Part shown: positions 1-6,364 of the stretch, in pieces
Position numbering within the stretch: position 1 is the first letter of the stretch
Layout of the letters: each line of letters starts with the position of its first letter
Origin: Actinomycetota bacterium
GTDB taxonomy: Bacteria; Actinomycetota; Thermoleophilia; Solirubrobacterales; Solirubrobacteraceae
DNA length: 23,527 bases
Direction of reading: 5' to 3'
Assembly: GCA_009699615.1 (NCBI GenBank)
Contig: WLNV01000003.1
Coordinates: forward strand, 1 to 23,527
Notes under the pieces: generated by a model
Seen by the model: only the letters and a program-made list of their open reading frames with translations
Database searches by the model: none
Told to the model about the DNA's origin: nothing
Position numbers and translations under genes: made by a program

Positions 1-54
1 ATCCCGCTGTTCTGGATCATCGGCGCCGTGATGCCGCCGGTCGAACGCGACTGA
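1..54 (+). CDS. C-terminal end of an unidentified protein (partial)
   Basis: The window opens in a reading frame of 17 codons ending with TGA at 52-54. The visible residues are hydrophobic (IPLFWIIGAVMPP) followed by a charged VERD tail, which would fit the last membrane segment of a protein. The fragment is too short to name a family, and an open frame this short can occur by chance. It lies 20 bp before the tRNA gene. Confidence 0.35.
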   Translation: MPLFWIIGAVMPPVERD

Positions 55-58
55 CGCG

Positions 59-64
59 TAGACT
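59..64 (+). promoter_or_regulatory. Possible -10 box of the tRNA-Thr gene
   Basis: TAGACT matches the TANNNT -10 pattern and ends 10 bp before the first tRNA base, a normal distance for a tRNA promoter. No convincing -35 box is seen upstream. Confidence 0.3.
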
Positions 65-74
65 GGCGACCCGC

Positions 75-148
75 GCCGGAGTAGCTCAGTTGGTCAGAGC
101 ACCTGTCTTGTAAACAGGGGGTCAGGGGTTCGAATCCCCTCTCCGGCT
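75..148 (+). tRNA. tRNA-Thr (anticodon UGU)
   Basis: Complete 74-nt cloverleaf. The acceptor stem is GCCGGAG/CTCCGGC. The D arm has GCTC/GAGC, and the anticodon stem CCTGT/ACAGG (102-106 and 114-118) encloses the loop CTTGTAA with anticodon TGT at 109-111. The variable loop is 5 nt. The T arm is AGGGG-TTCGAAT-CCCCT. Base 148 (T) is the discriminator and CCA is not encoded. It decodes ACN threonine codons, chiefly ACA. Its 3' half (107-147) is the parent of the seven partial copies in this window, so it is the probable integration target. The copy here is intact, which is expected when an integrating element restores the 3' half of its target. Confidence 0.96.
107..147 (+). repeat. att core, copy 0 (inside the intact tRNA-Thr); right-flank class A
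   Basis: These 41 bp from the anticodon loop to the end of the acceptor stem are the segment repeated seven more times. The sequence to its right begins TTCGGGC and matches the right flank of copy 3 over about 400 bp. This makes it the left-most candidate attachment core. Confidence 0.8.
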
Positions 149-151
149 TCG

Positions 152-183
152 GGCGAAACGCAATCAGCTAGGGCGTTTTCGCC
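152..183 (+). terminator. Hairpin just after tRNA-Thr, possible terminator
   Basis: GGCGAAACGC pairs with GCGTTTTCGCC across an 11-nt loop, with one bulged T. It starts 4 nt after the tRNA. The T run is inside the 3' arm rather than after it, so this is not a textbook terminator. The hairpin recurs after att copy 3, with a changed outer base. Confidence 0.4.
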
Positions 184-236
184 GCCTGTTGTGTGACATC
201 TGTATCGCTCACGATGCTCCGCTGAGCGCCGGTCAG

Positions 237-254
237 GTGTACCAGAGGTGTACC
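237..254 (+). repeat. 11-bp-spaced direct repeat pair (GTGTACC type), right of copy 0
   Basis: GTGTACC occurs at 237-243 and again at 248-254, exactly 11 bp apart and 90 bp after the core. The same pair is found right of copy 3 and left of copy 5. It is a candidate arm-type recombinase site. Confidence 0.55.
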
Positions 255-453
255 GGATTCAGCGAGCTGCCGGCCTGCCAGAAACCAAGATCGGATCGCC
301 GAACTGAAAGAGAAGGCTGGACTTCAGCGATCCTGATGTCGACGCGCACTAAAACGAACCGTCCCCACGGACACCGCGAAATCGCAACTGCGTCTTTGTA
401 CTCCGGTGTTCGGTACTTTGTATCCGCGGTATTTCCAAGTCACTTGTTGGCGT

Positions 454-467
454 GCGACAACTGTCGC
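454..467. promoter_or_regulatory. Inverted repeat upstream of the first propeller gene
   Basis: GCGAC-AACT-GTCGC lies 11 bp before a TTGAC box. The paralogous site at 4833-4846 is GAGAC-AACC-GTCTC, so the arm change is compensated on both sides. It may be an operator or a small hairpin. Confidence 0.4.
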
Positions 468-478
468 CCCACTGACCT

Positions 479-484
479 TTGACG
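479..484 (+). promoter_or_regulatory. Possible -35 box of the first propeller gene
   Basis: TTGACG is conserved in position with TTGACA at 4858 in the paralogous upstream region. A clear -10 box is not seen at 16-18 bp; the nearest AT-rich stretch is 496-504. Confidence 0.35.
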
Positions 485-516
485 CACCAACGCTGTTTAG
501 AAATCGAGGACGAGTG

Positions 517-3066
517 ATGATGAGTTTGGTCGACGTCGGTTCGTGGCGACGCTGTGCAACCGTGCTGGCGGGTGCTTGCGCAGCGGTCCTGTGGGCCGCG
601 GCTTCCATGGGGTCAGCAACCGCTTCAGCAGCGATATTCGCTGGCGCCGGCAATGGGCCAGACTCGATCGCGATTGATCCTGCTGGCAATGTCTACACTG
701 CCAACGCGAACAGCGGCAATGTGACGCGGATAACACCTGCTGGCTCATCGACCGAAAATTGGGGTCCGGGCGGCACGGAAGTCACTACCGCTGACTGCCC
801 CGCAGGGATCGCGCGCGACTCGGCAGGAAACTTCTACGTAGCAAATTATTGCTCAAACAATGTGACGAAGATAACCCCGAACGGGTCATCAACGGAGCAC
901 TGGGGGCCCGGGGATACGGAGGTCAAGACGGGAGGAAACCCAAACCGGATCGCGGTTGACTCCGACGGGAACATTTACACCGCCAACTCCGGTCCTTCGT
1001 CGGTCACCAAGATCACGCCGGGAGGAGTCTCCAGCGGCAATGCTGGCAACTCATACAAGTGGGCGGATACCGGCAATGGCCCGACTGCGATCGCGATCGA
1101 CAGCTCTAACAACGTGTATACGGCTAACTTCAGCCGCAACACGATCACCAAGATCACGCCCGACGGCACCCCAAGTGGCAGCGCAGGTGACGGCTACCGA
1201 TGGGCGACCCCGACCGGCAGCGCGCCAACCGGAATCACAGTCGATTCGGCAGGCAACGTTTACACCTCCAACATAAGCGGAAGCGCAGCCGGAAGAAACG
1301 TCACGAAGGTCACGCCCGACGGCACGGCGAGCATCCTCAGCCAGTTGGACATTGACTCCCTTCCGTACGCGATCACAATTGACTCGGCAGGCAACATTTA
1401 CACCTCCAATCAGGGCACAAGCACGGTCACAAAAATCACTCCCGACGGCGACCCGACAGTGCTCGGCAACACCGGCACCAGCCCCCGAGCGATTGCGGTC
1501 GATTCCGCTGGCAACCTTTACACCGCCAACAACAGCTCGAACAATGTGTCGAAGATCACGCCCGAAATCGCATCGACAATCCTTGGAGCCACCGGCACCT
1601 TCCCGTCGGCGATAACGGTTGATTCGGCCGGCAATACCTACACCGCCAACGCTGCCTCAGACAATGTGTCGAAGATCACGCCCGGCGGCGCCTCAACCAC
1701 CAACTGGGCAGCCACCGGTAGCCAACCACACGGGATCACGGTTGATTCGGTCGGCAACATCTACACCGCCAACACCCTCTCGAACAATGTGTCGAAGATC
1801 ACGCCCGACGGTGCATCAATGGTCCTGGGGACGACCGGTATCCGCCCGATCGCGATCACGATTGACTCGGCCGACAACGTCTACACCGCCAACAGCGGCT
1901 CGAACAATGTGACAAAGCTCACGCCCGGCGGCACATCAACGATCCTTGGGACAACCGGCAGCGGCCCGGTCGCGATCACGATTGACTCGGCCGACAACAT
2001 CTACACCGCCAACGAGGGCTCGGACAATGTTACGAAGCTCACGCCCGCTGGGGCGTCAACAACGCTTGGGAGCACCGGCAACAACCCACGCGCGATCACG
2101 GTTGATTTGGCCGGGAACATTTACACGACCAACAGCGGCGACGGCAATGTGACCAAGATCACGCCCGCTGGCGTCTCAACCACCAATTGGGCCACAACCG
2201 GCTTTGCGCAGTTCGGGATCACACTTGATCCGGCCGGCAACGTCTACACCGGCAACGGGGCCACGAGCAGCGTTTGGAAGATCACGCCCGCCGGTATCAC
2301 AACAAATAGCTGGGCAGCCACCGGCAGCAACCCGACCGCACTTACGGTTGATTCTGCCGGCAACGTCTACACCGCCAACCTCTTCTCAGACAATGTGTCG
2401 AAGACCACGTCGAGCTCATACCCGGCTGCGCCCGCCAGGCCTGCGGCACCTTCTGCAGTCCTCGGCAACGCCGGGAGCCGGACTGCAACTGTCAACGTTG
2501 CAGCCAATCCGCTGTCAGCAGCGAACGGCGCGCCATCGTCCTACACCGTCACCGCGGTTCAAGACTCTTCCAAGCAGTGCAAAATCAGCTTCGTCCAGTC
2601 GTCGTGTGTCGTTCGCGAGCTGACTAACGGGACCGCTTACACGTTCACCGCAAAAGCAAAACTTGCAACTTGGCAAACCGCGGCATCGGCTGCATCGAAC
2701 AGCGTCACCCCGGCAGCCGCCGTTCCTGACCCAACACCAACACCCACACCAACACCCACACCAACACCCACACCAACACCCAAGCCCGCGAAGCCTGCGG
2801 TCGCGTGGTCGTCATCAGCGAAGACGAAGACCATCACCGCCGTGATCACCCCGGTCGCCGGCGTTACGTACACGCTCACCGGAACGAGCGGCCGAACCAT
2901 CAAGAAGGGCTCCTGCAAGAACGTGACGATCACACAAGGCAAGAAGAAGCTCGCTCGCCGCTCGTGCACCGTGAAGCTCGCGAAGGGCAAGTGGCTTGCC
3001 GCGGTAACGCCCAAGAAGGGCTCCGTTAGCGGCACCGCCAGCAGCAAGACATATAGCTTCAAATAG
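517..3066 (+). CDS. Secreted double beta-propeller (NHL-like) protein with FnIII-like domain
   Basis: Predicted extracytoplasmic protein of 849 aa with no obvious enzymatic motif. Residues 1-38 form a signal peptide (RR, then a hydrophobic stretch, ending near ATASA). Residues of about 40-640 are 14 repeats of about 40 aa with the pattern I-x-x-D-x-A-G-N-x-Y-T-A-N-x-x-S-N-N-V-x-K-I-T-P-x-G, resembling NHL/SMP-30-type propeller blades. Fourteen would make two seven-bladed propellers. An FnIII-like domain (about 645-745), a PT-rich linker and a basic C-terminal cap with two cysteines follow. ATG 517 is chosen because GAGGA lies 6 nt upstream and the paralog at 4896 has the same ATGATG context; the longer open frame to 406 lacks this. 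The stop is 3 bp before att copy 1. A ligand-binding or surface role is inference. Confidence 0.85.
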   Translation: MMSLVDVGSWRRCATVLAGACAAVLWAAASMGSATASAAIFAGAGNGPDSIAIDPAGNVYTANANSGNVTRITPAGSSTENWGPGGTEVTTADCPAGIARDSAGNFYVANYCSNNVTKITPNGSSTEHWGPGDTEVKTGGNPNRIAVDSDGNIYTANSGPSSVTKITPGGVSSGNAGNSYKWADTGNGPTAIAIDSSNNVYTANFSRNTITKITPDGTPSGSAGDGYRWATPTGSAPTGITVDSAGNVYTSNISGSAAGRNVTKVTPDGTASILSQLDIDSLPYAITIDSAGNIYTSNQGTSTVTKITPDGDPTVLGNTGTSPRAIAVDSAGNLYTANNSSNNVSKITPEIASTILGATGTFPSAITVDSAGNTYTANAASDNVSKITPGGASTTNWAATGSQPHGITVDSVGNIYTANTLSNNVSKITPDGASMVLGTTGIRPIAITIDSADNVYTANSGSNNVTKLTPGGTSTILGTTGSGPVAITIDSADNIYTANEGSDNVTKLTPAGASTTLGSTGNNPRAITVDLAGNIYTTNSGDGNVTKITPAGVSTTNWATTGFAQFGITLDPAGNVYTGNGATSSVWKITPAGITTNSWAATGSNPTALTVDSAGNVYTANLFSDNVSKTTSSSYPAAPARPAAPSAVLGNAGSRTATVNVAANPLSAANGAPSSYTVTAVQDSSKQCKISFVQSSCVVRELTNGTAYTFTAKAKLATWQTAASAASNSVTPAAAVPDPTPTPTPTPTPTPTPTPKPAKPAVAWSSSAKTKTITAVITPVAGVTYTLTGTSGRTIKKGSCKNVTITQGKKKLARRSCTVKLAKGKWLAAVTPKKGSVSGTASSKTYSFK
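2731..2782 (+). repeat. 12-bp tandem repeat encoding a Pro-Thr linker
   Basis: The unit ACACCAACACCC is repeated and encodes the PT-rich hinge between the FnIII-like domain and the C-terminal cap. The linker is absent from the shorter paralog at 4896. Such arrays can change length by slippage. Confidence 0.8.
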
Positions 3067-3069
3067 GCC

Positions 3070-3110
3070 CTTGTAAACAGTGGGTAAGGGGTTCGAATCC
3101 CCTCTCCGGC
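3070..3110 (+). repeat. att core, copy 1 (tRNA-Thr 3' half); right-flank class B
   Basis: A 41-bp copy with changes near the variable loop (AGTGGGTAAGG instead of AGGGGGTCAGG). It starts 3 bp after the stop of the propeller gene. Its right flank (TTGGGTTTT, then CCATCGGAGGCCGAGTTTTG) matches that of copy 4. Confidence 0.85.
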
Positions 3111-3162
3111 TTGGGTTTTGTGACCATCGGAGGCCGAGTTTTGCTGTCGCGTCCCAAACCAT

Positions 3163-3182
3163 GCCATCCTGCGCCATCGAAC
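3163..3182 (+). repeat. 10-bp-spaced GCCATC repeat pair, left of copy 2
   Basis: GCCATCCTGC is followed directly by GCCATCGAAC. A related pair occurs at 19940-19959, left of copy 7, inside about 40 bp of similar sequence. This suggests that copies 2 and 7 share one type of element end. Confidence 0.4.
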
Positions 3183-3240
3183 GGGACGCAGACCCAACAA
3201 GTACCGCTGTTAGCCCGTCCAATTAGGCCCTTCGGAGCGC

Positions 3241-3281
3241 CTTGTAAACAGGGGGTCAGGGGTTCGAATCCCCTCTCCGGC
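3241..3281 (+). repeat. att core, copy 2 (tRNA-Thr 3' half); right-flank class C
   Basis: The 41 bp are identical to the 3' half of the intact tRNA-Thr. The left flank CGGAGCGC resembles CGGAGTGC at copy 7. The right flank TCTACGT is shared with copy 5. Confidence 0.88.
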
Positions 3282-3310
3282 TCTACGTTTCGCGGCTCGC
3301 AAAAGCCAAA

Positions 3311-3329
3311 GTGACAACAGAGTGGTAAC
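3311..3329 (+). repeat. 11-bp-spaced direct repeat pair, right of copy 2
   Basis: GTGACAAC (3311-3318) and GTGGTAAC (3322-3329) are 11 bp apart and 29 bp after the core. The pair resembles the one at 10614-10632. Confidence 0.5.
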
Positions 3330-3386
3330 GGGATCGGGACGGCAAGCCGAGCGCGCTGACGTGGCGCCCGCGCCGAGCGGGTTTTG

Positions 3387-3392
3387 TATCGT
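3387..3392 (+). promoter_or_regulatory. -10 box of a leaderless promoter (pentapeptide gene 1)
   Basis: TATCGT ends 6 nt before the ATG at 3399, which would place the transcription start at or next to the start codon. No SD and no clear -35 box are seen. Confidence 0.5.
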
Positions 3393-3398
3393 CGCCCG

Positions 3399-4268
3399 AT
3401 GCGTTCTTTTGCGAAGGTTTTCTGTTTGTCACTTCTAGCGGTCGCGCTGCTCGCTGGTTCGGCGCAGGCGCGCACCGTCGAAGGCTGCGTGATCAAGCAT
3501 CACACGAGCTGCCATCACAAGAACCTGAACGGCAAGGATCTGCGCGGCGCTGTGTTGCATCACAGCGTGCTGCACAACATGGACCTGCGCCACGCGAACC
3601 TACGTGGAGCTGATCTGCGCTACGCCGACCTGCGCAAGGCCGACCTACGCGGAGCTGATCTACGCGGAGCGAAGCTCAAAGGCGCGAAGCTTCATCACTA
3701 CACAGCACCAAAGAAGAAGGGCGCGCGCAAGTCAGCGACCCCTTCCTGCGCGCCAAACTGCTCAGGCGCTGACCTGTCCTACGCGGACCTAGGCTACGCG
3801 GACCTGGAGAAAGCGAACCTGTCCTACGCGAACCTGACCGGCGCGAACCTGAACTACACGAACCTTTACTGGGCAACCCTGACCTACGCGACCCTGACCA
3901 GCGCGTACCTCGGCTACGCGGACATGACGCAAGTGTTCGCCGAGCATGCGAACCTGACCGGCGCGAACCTGACCTACGCGAACCTAGTGACCGCGTACCT
4001 GGGCTACGCAAACCTGACCCAAGCGAACCTGACCAGCGCGTACCTGGGGCCCGGCACCCCTGGTCACCGCGCGGACCTAACCTTGGCGAACCTGACCAGC
4101 GCGAACCTGACCGGCGCGAACCTGGCCTACGCAAACCTATCCCGCGCGAACCTGACCGGCGCGACCCTGAGCGGGACCTACTTTTACAACACAGACTGCC
4201 AAAACGGAACGCGCACCCTGCCGTCAATAAACACCACGGGCGTATTCTCAACCTGTCCTGCGTCCTAG
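3399..4268 (+). CDS. Secreted pentapeptide-repeat protein 1
   Basis: 289 aa. Residues 1-24 form a signal peptide (hydrophobic core, SAQA cleavage site). A conserved module follows: GCVIKHHTSCHHK, then A(D/N)LRx pentapeptides to about residue 100, ending in the linker HHYTAPKKKGA. After CAPNC comes a second pentapeptide domain rich in ANLTG and YANL units, with a C-terminal cap holding two cysteines (DCQNG and TCPA). Pentapeptide repeats fold as right-handed quadrilateral beta-helices; the function of this secreted type is unknown to me. The start is ATG 3399 because all five paralogs begin MRS and share a TANNNT box 5-6 nt upstream; a TTG at 3384 is also in frame. It is closest to protein 5 in its C-terminal cap. 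It lies between att copies 2 and 3. Confidence 0.88.
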   Translation: MRSFAKVFCLSLLAVALLAGSAQARTVEGCVIKHHTSCHHKNLNGKDLRGAVLHHSVLHNMDLRHANLRGADLRYADLRKADLRGADLRGAKLKGAKLHHYTAPKKKGARKSATPSCAPNCSGADLSYADLGYADLEKANLSYANLTGANLNYTNLYWATLTYATLTSAYLGYADMTQVFAEHANLTGANLTYANLVTAYLGYANLTQANLTSAYLGPGTPGHRADLTLANLTSANLTGANLAYANLSRANLTGATLSGTYFYNTDCQNGTRTLPSINTTGVFSTCPAS

Positions 4269-4303
4269 CGCCAGCACCGCAACACCCCAAGCAGCAAAGA
4301 GAA

Positions 4304-4335
4304 GCGCCCCGCCGGGCGAGGCTCAGATGGGGCGC
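4304..4335 (+). terminator. Possible terminator hairpin after pentapeptide gene 1
   Basis: GCGCCCC and GGGGCGC form a 7-bp perfect stem with an 18-nt loop. A short T run (GTTTTGG) follows 6 nt later. It lies 35 bp after the stop codon. Confidence 0.35.
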
Positions 4336-4366
4336 GAATCGTTTTGGCACGTGTGCCGAAACCACG

Positions 4367-4400
4367 GGAACTCAAAGGAACTCAGGGGCGCTCAAGGGCA
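4367..4400 (+). repeat. Three 10-bp direct repeats, left of copy 3
   Basis: CTCAA, CTCAG and CTCAA recur at exactly 10-bp intervals (4371, 4381, 4391), the first two within GGAACTCA units. The cluster lies 81 bp before the copy 3 core and may be a set of protein-binding arm sites. Confidence 0.4.
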
Positions 4401-4480
4401 AGGCGTGAAAGCAGTGCACACCCCCGAATCGTCAGTAACCACAGGCGATTCGAGGCATCGCTGTGCTTCCAAGCGTCGAA

Positions 4481-4521
4481 CTTGTAAACAGGGGGTCAGG
4501 GGTTCGAATCCCCTCTCCGGC
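4481..4521 (+). repeat. att core, copy 3 (tRNA-Thr 3' half); right-flank class A
   Basis: The 41 bp are identical to the tRNA 3' half, but no 5' half precedes them (left flank GCGTCGAA). The right flank copies the region after the intact tRNA, including its hairpin and the GTGTACC pair. Confidence 0.9.
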
Positions 4522-4610
4522 TTCGGGCGAAACGCAATCAGCTAGGGCGTTTTCGACGCCTGTTGTGTGACATCGGTGTCGCTCACGATGCTCCGCTGAG
4601 CGCCGGTCAG

Positions 4611-4627
4611 GTGTACCAGAGGTGTAC
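4611..4627 (+). repeat. 11-bp-spaced direct repeat pair (GTGTACC type), right of copy 3
   Basis: GTGTAC at 4611 and at 4622 form GTGTACCAGAGGTGTAC. The distance from the core (90 bp) is the same as at copy 0. Confidence 0.55.
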
Positions 4628-4832
4628 GGGATCCAGAGCGAAGCCGCCGACCTGCCAGCGATCAAGAGCGGATGGCCGGACTGCAGCAGAAGGCTGGGCT
4701 TCACCAAGCCTAATCTCGGCGCGCCCTCCCGGGAACCGTGCCCAGGACCACCGCGGCAACGCAACTGCCGCTTTCTACGGTGAGATTCAGTAGTTTGCGC
4801 ATTAGAGATACTTCCAAGTCATCTGTTGGCGA

Positions 4833-4846
4833 GAGACAACCGTCTC
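4833..4846. promoter_or_regulatory. Inverted repeat upstream of the second propeller gene
   Basis: GAGAC-AACC-GTCTC lies 11 bp before TTGACA. The arms differ from the paralogous site at 454-467 by a compensated change. Confidence 0.4.
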
Positions 4847-4857
4847 CCCACTGACCC

Positions 4858-4863
4858 TTGACA
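4858..4863 (+). promoter_or_regulatory. Possible -35 box of the second propeller gene
   Basis: A perfect TTGACA is conserved in place with TTGACG at 479. No clear -10 box is seen at the usual distance. The SD GAGGA follows at 4885-4889, 6 nt before ATG. Confidence 0.4.
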
Positions 4864-4895
4864 AACCAACGCTGTTTGGAAATCGAGGATCAGTA

Positions 4896-6143
4896 ATGAT
4901 GAATTTGGCCGTGGGTTCTTCTTCGCGTCGCTGCGCAACCTCGATAGCTGGGGCGTGCGCTTTGCTGCTTTGCTCGGCAACGTTCGCTGGTTCAGCGCAC
5001 GCGGCTTCGTCGATCCTTGGAACCACCGGCACCAACCCCGCCGCGATCGCGGTTGATTCGGCCGGCAACATCTACACCACCAACAGCGGCTCGAACAATG
5101 TGTCGAAGATCACCCCGCGCGGCGCATCAACAATCCTTGGAAACACCGGCAGCCACCCGTTGGGGATTGCGGTTGATTCGGCTGGCAACATCTACACCGC
5201 CAACTACTGGACGAGCAATGTGTCGAAGATCACGCCCGATGGCGTCTCTACAACCAACTGGGCCGCAACCGGCAGCGGCCCGTTCGCGATTACGGTGGAT
5301 TTGGCCGGCAACATCTACACCGCCAACACCAACTCGAAGAATGTGTCGAAGATCACGCCAGGCGGCACATCAACAATCCTGGGAACCACCGGCAGTACCA
5401 GTACCCCGAACGGGATTACGGTTGATCCGGCTGGCAACATTTACACCTCCAATTACGAAGCGAACAATGTGTCGAAGATCACGCCCAACGGCACATCAAC
5501 AATCCTGGGAACCACCGGCAGCTACCCGTCCGGGATTGCGGTTGATTCGGCCGGCAACATCTACACCGCCAATCGCGGCTCGGACAATGTGTCGAAGATC
5601 ACGCCCGACGGCACATCAACAATCCTGGGAACCACCGGCAGCCACCCGCAGGGAATTACGGTTGATCCGGCCGGCAACATCTACACCGCCAACTACGACA
5701 CGAACAATGTGTCGAAGATCACGCCAGGCGGCACATCAACAATCATTGGCACAACCGGCAGCACCCCGGCCTCGATCACGGTTGATTTGGCCGGCAACAT
5801 CTACACCGCCAACGTCAGCTCGAACAATGTGTCGAAGATCACGCAAGCGCCCGCGCCCCGGCCTGCGAAGCCAGCGACCACTTGGTCCTCATCAGCGAAA
5901 GCGAAGACCATCACCGCCCTGATCACGCCGGTGAGCGGCGTTACCTACACGCTCACCGCAAAAAGCGGCCGGATAACGAAGAAGGGCTCCTGCAAGAACG
6001 TCACGATCAAACAAGGCAAGAAGAAGCTCGCAAGGCGCTCCTGCACAATCAAGCTCGCGAAGGGCAAGTGGCTTGCCGCGGTAACGCCAAAGAAAGGCTC
6101 CGTTAGCGGCACCGCCAGCAGCAAGACGTACAGCTTCAAGTAG
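4896..6143 (+). CDS. Secreted single beta-propeller (NHL-like) protein
   Basis: 415 aa paralog of the protein at 517-3066. The signal peptide covers residues 1-36 (ending AGSAHA). Seven repeats of about 40 aa follow (about 39-325) with the signature D-x-A-G-N-I-Y-T-x-N and S-N-N-V-S-K-I-T-P, the number needed for one closed seven-bladed propeller. A short PAPRPAKPA linker leads into the same basic C-terminal cap (about 331-415) as in the long paralog, with the cysteine-flanked stretch KKGSCKNVTI and ending KTYSFK. It lacks the FnIII-like domain and the PT linker. The start ATG 4896 has GAGGA 6 nt upstream. The stop is 3 bp before att copy 4, as in the paralog. The repeats are more uniform than in the long protein, pointing to recent internal expansion or homogenisation. 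Ligand unknown. Confidence 0.87.
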   Translation: MMNLAVGSSSRRCATSIAGACALLLCSATFAGSAHAASSILGTTGTNPAAIAVDSAGNIYTTNSGSNNVSKITPRGASTILGNTGSHPLGIAVDSAGNIYTANYWTSNVSKITPDGVSTTNWAATGSGPFAITVDLAGNIYTANTNSKNVSKITPGGTSTILGTTGSTSTPNGITVDPAGNIYTSNYEANNVSKITPNGTSTILGTTGSYPSGIAVDSAGNIYTANRGSDNVSKITPDGTSTILGTTGSHPQGITVDPAGNIYTANYDTNNVSKITPGGTSTIIGTTGSTPASITVDLAGNIYTANVSSNNVSKITQAPAPRPAKPATTWSSSAKAKTITALITPVSGVTYTLTAKSGRITKKGSCKNVTIKQGKKKLARRSCTIKLAKGKWLAAVTPKKGSVSGTASSKTYSFK

Positions 6144-6146
6144 GCC

Positions 6147-6187
6147 CTTGTAAACAGGGGGTCAGGGGTTCGAATCCCCTCTCCGGC
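6147..6187 (+). repeat. att core, copy 4 (tRNA-Thr 3' half); right-flank class B
   Basis: The 41 bp are identical to the tRNA 3' half. The core starts 3 bp after the stop codon of the propeller gene, with the same TAGGCC junction as copy 1, and has the same right flank as copy 1. Confidence 0.88.
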
Positions 6188-6225
6188 TTGGGTTTTCGGA
6201 CCATCGGAGGCCGAGTTTTGCCGTC

Positions 6226-6247
6226 GCGTCCCATTCGCGCCCCATTC
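6226..6247 (+). repeat. 11-bp tandem direct repeat, right of copy 4
   Basis: GCGTCCCATTC is followed immediately by GCGCCCCATTC, one mismatch in 11. It lies 38 bp after the core. Confidence 0.5.
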
Positions 6248-6352
6248 AGAAGCAGTCAGCACCAATCTCCACGCTAAAGACACAGCACTGCAAGCAAGCC
6301 ACCTTCGGGACGGCATGCCGGGCGCGCTAGCGCACGTGTCGAGCGCATCGCT

Positions 6353-6358
6353 TACAGT
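6353..6358 (+). promoter_or_regulatory. -10 box of a leaderless promoter (pentapeptide gene 2)
   Basis: TACAGT ends 6 nt before ATG 6365; no SD is visible. Confidence 0.45.
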
Positions 6359-6364
6359 CACGCA

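Larger units (their letters stand above)
107..520 (+). repeat. Long direct repeat, left copy (partner 4481-4899)
   Basis: This stretch contains the tRNA 3' half, a hairpin, an 11-bp-spaced repeat pair, a small inverted repeat, a TTGAC box, an SD and the ATGATG start of the first propeller gene. The same elements occur in the same order at 4481-4899. The first 150 bp are nearly identical by eye, the middle is more diverged, and the last 100 bp before ATG are again well conserved. The gene-free part (148-516) holds no ORF that I accept. Confidence 0.75.
3067..3398 (+). other. Gene-free stretch with two att cores and an empty 130-bp unit
   Basis: It contains att copies 1 and 2, the 130 bp between them (3111-3240), one direct-repeat pair and the -10 box of the next gene. 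The short open frames here translate the tRNA fragment and are not accepted as genes. Confidence 0.7.
4481..4899 (+). repeat. Long direct repeat, right copy (partner 107-520)
   Basis: This homologous block runs from the tRNA 3' half to the start of the second propeller gene. The gene-free stretch 4522-4895 carries the same hairpin, direct-repeat pair, inverted repeat, TTGACA and SD as its partner. It supports duplication of a whole att-plus-gene module. Confidence 0.75.

Noticed and set aside
189..482. Paired small frames MCDICIAHDAPLSAGQ... (189) and MCDIGVAHDAPLSAGQ... (4563)
   Set aside because: They lie in the duplicated flank and look alike because the DNA is duplicated. Early differences change amino acids, the lengths differ (97 and 76 aa), and neither has an SD. 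VYQRCT is just the GTGTACC repeat pair.
3070..3110. Partial tRNA copies as functional tRNAs or tRNA halves
   Set aside because: Each lacks the D arm and the 5' acceptor strand, no matching 5' half is nearby, and three copies have mutations in the variable loop, T arm or anticodon arm.
3111..3314. Rightward frame with CKQGVRGSNPLSG (also at 4327-4545 and 19895-20077)
   Set aside because: It is the sense translation of the same tRNA fragments, with no SD and no homologous extension.
3059..3496. Leftward frame containing ERGFEPLTPCLQG-type and similar peptides (same at 4432-4764, 5945-6361, 9580-9783)
   Set aside because: These peptides are the antisense translation of the tRNA-Thr 3' half. 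Peptides of the AGEGIRTPDPLFT kind are well-known false annotations from tRNA genes.
5017..5922. 301-aa rightward frame inside the second propeller gene
   Set aside because: A shifted-frame translation of the 120-bp blade repeats (repeating TSTPPT and MCRRSR). The propeller frame has a signal peptide, an SD and conserved blades.
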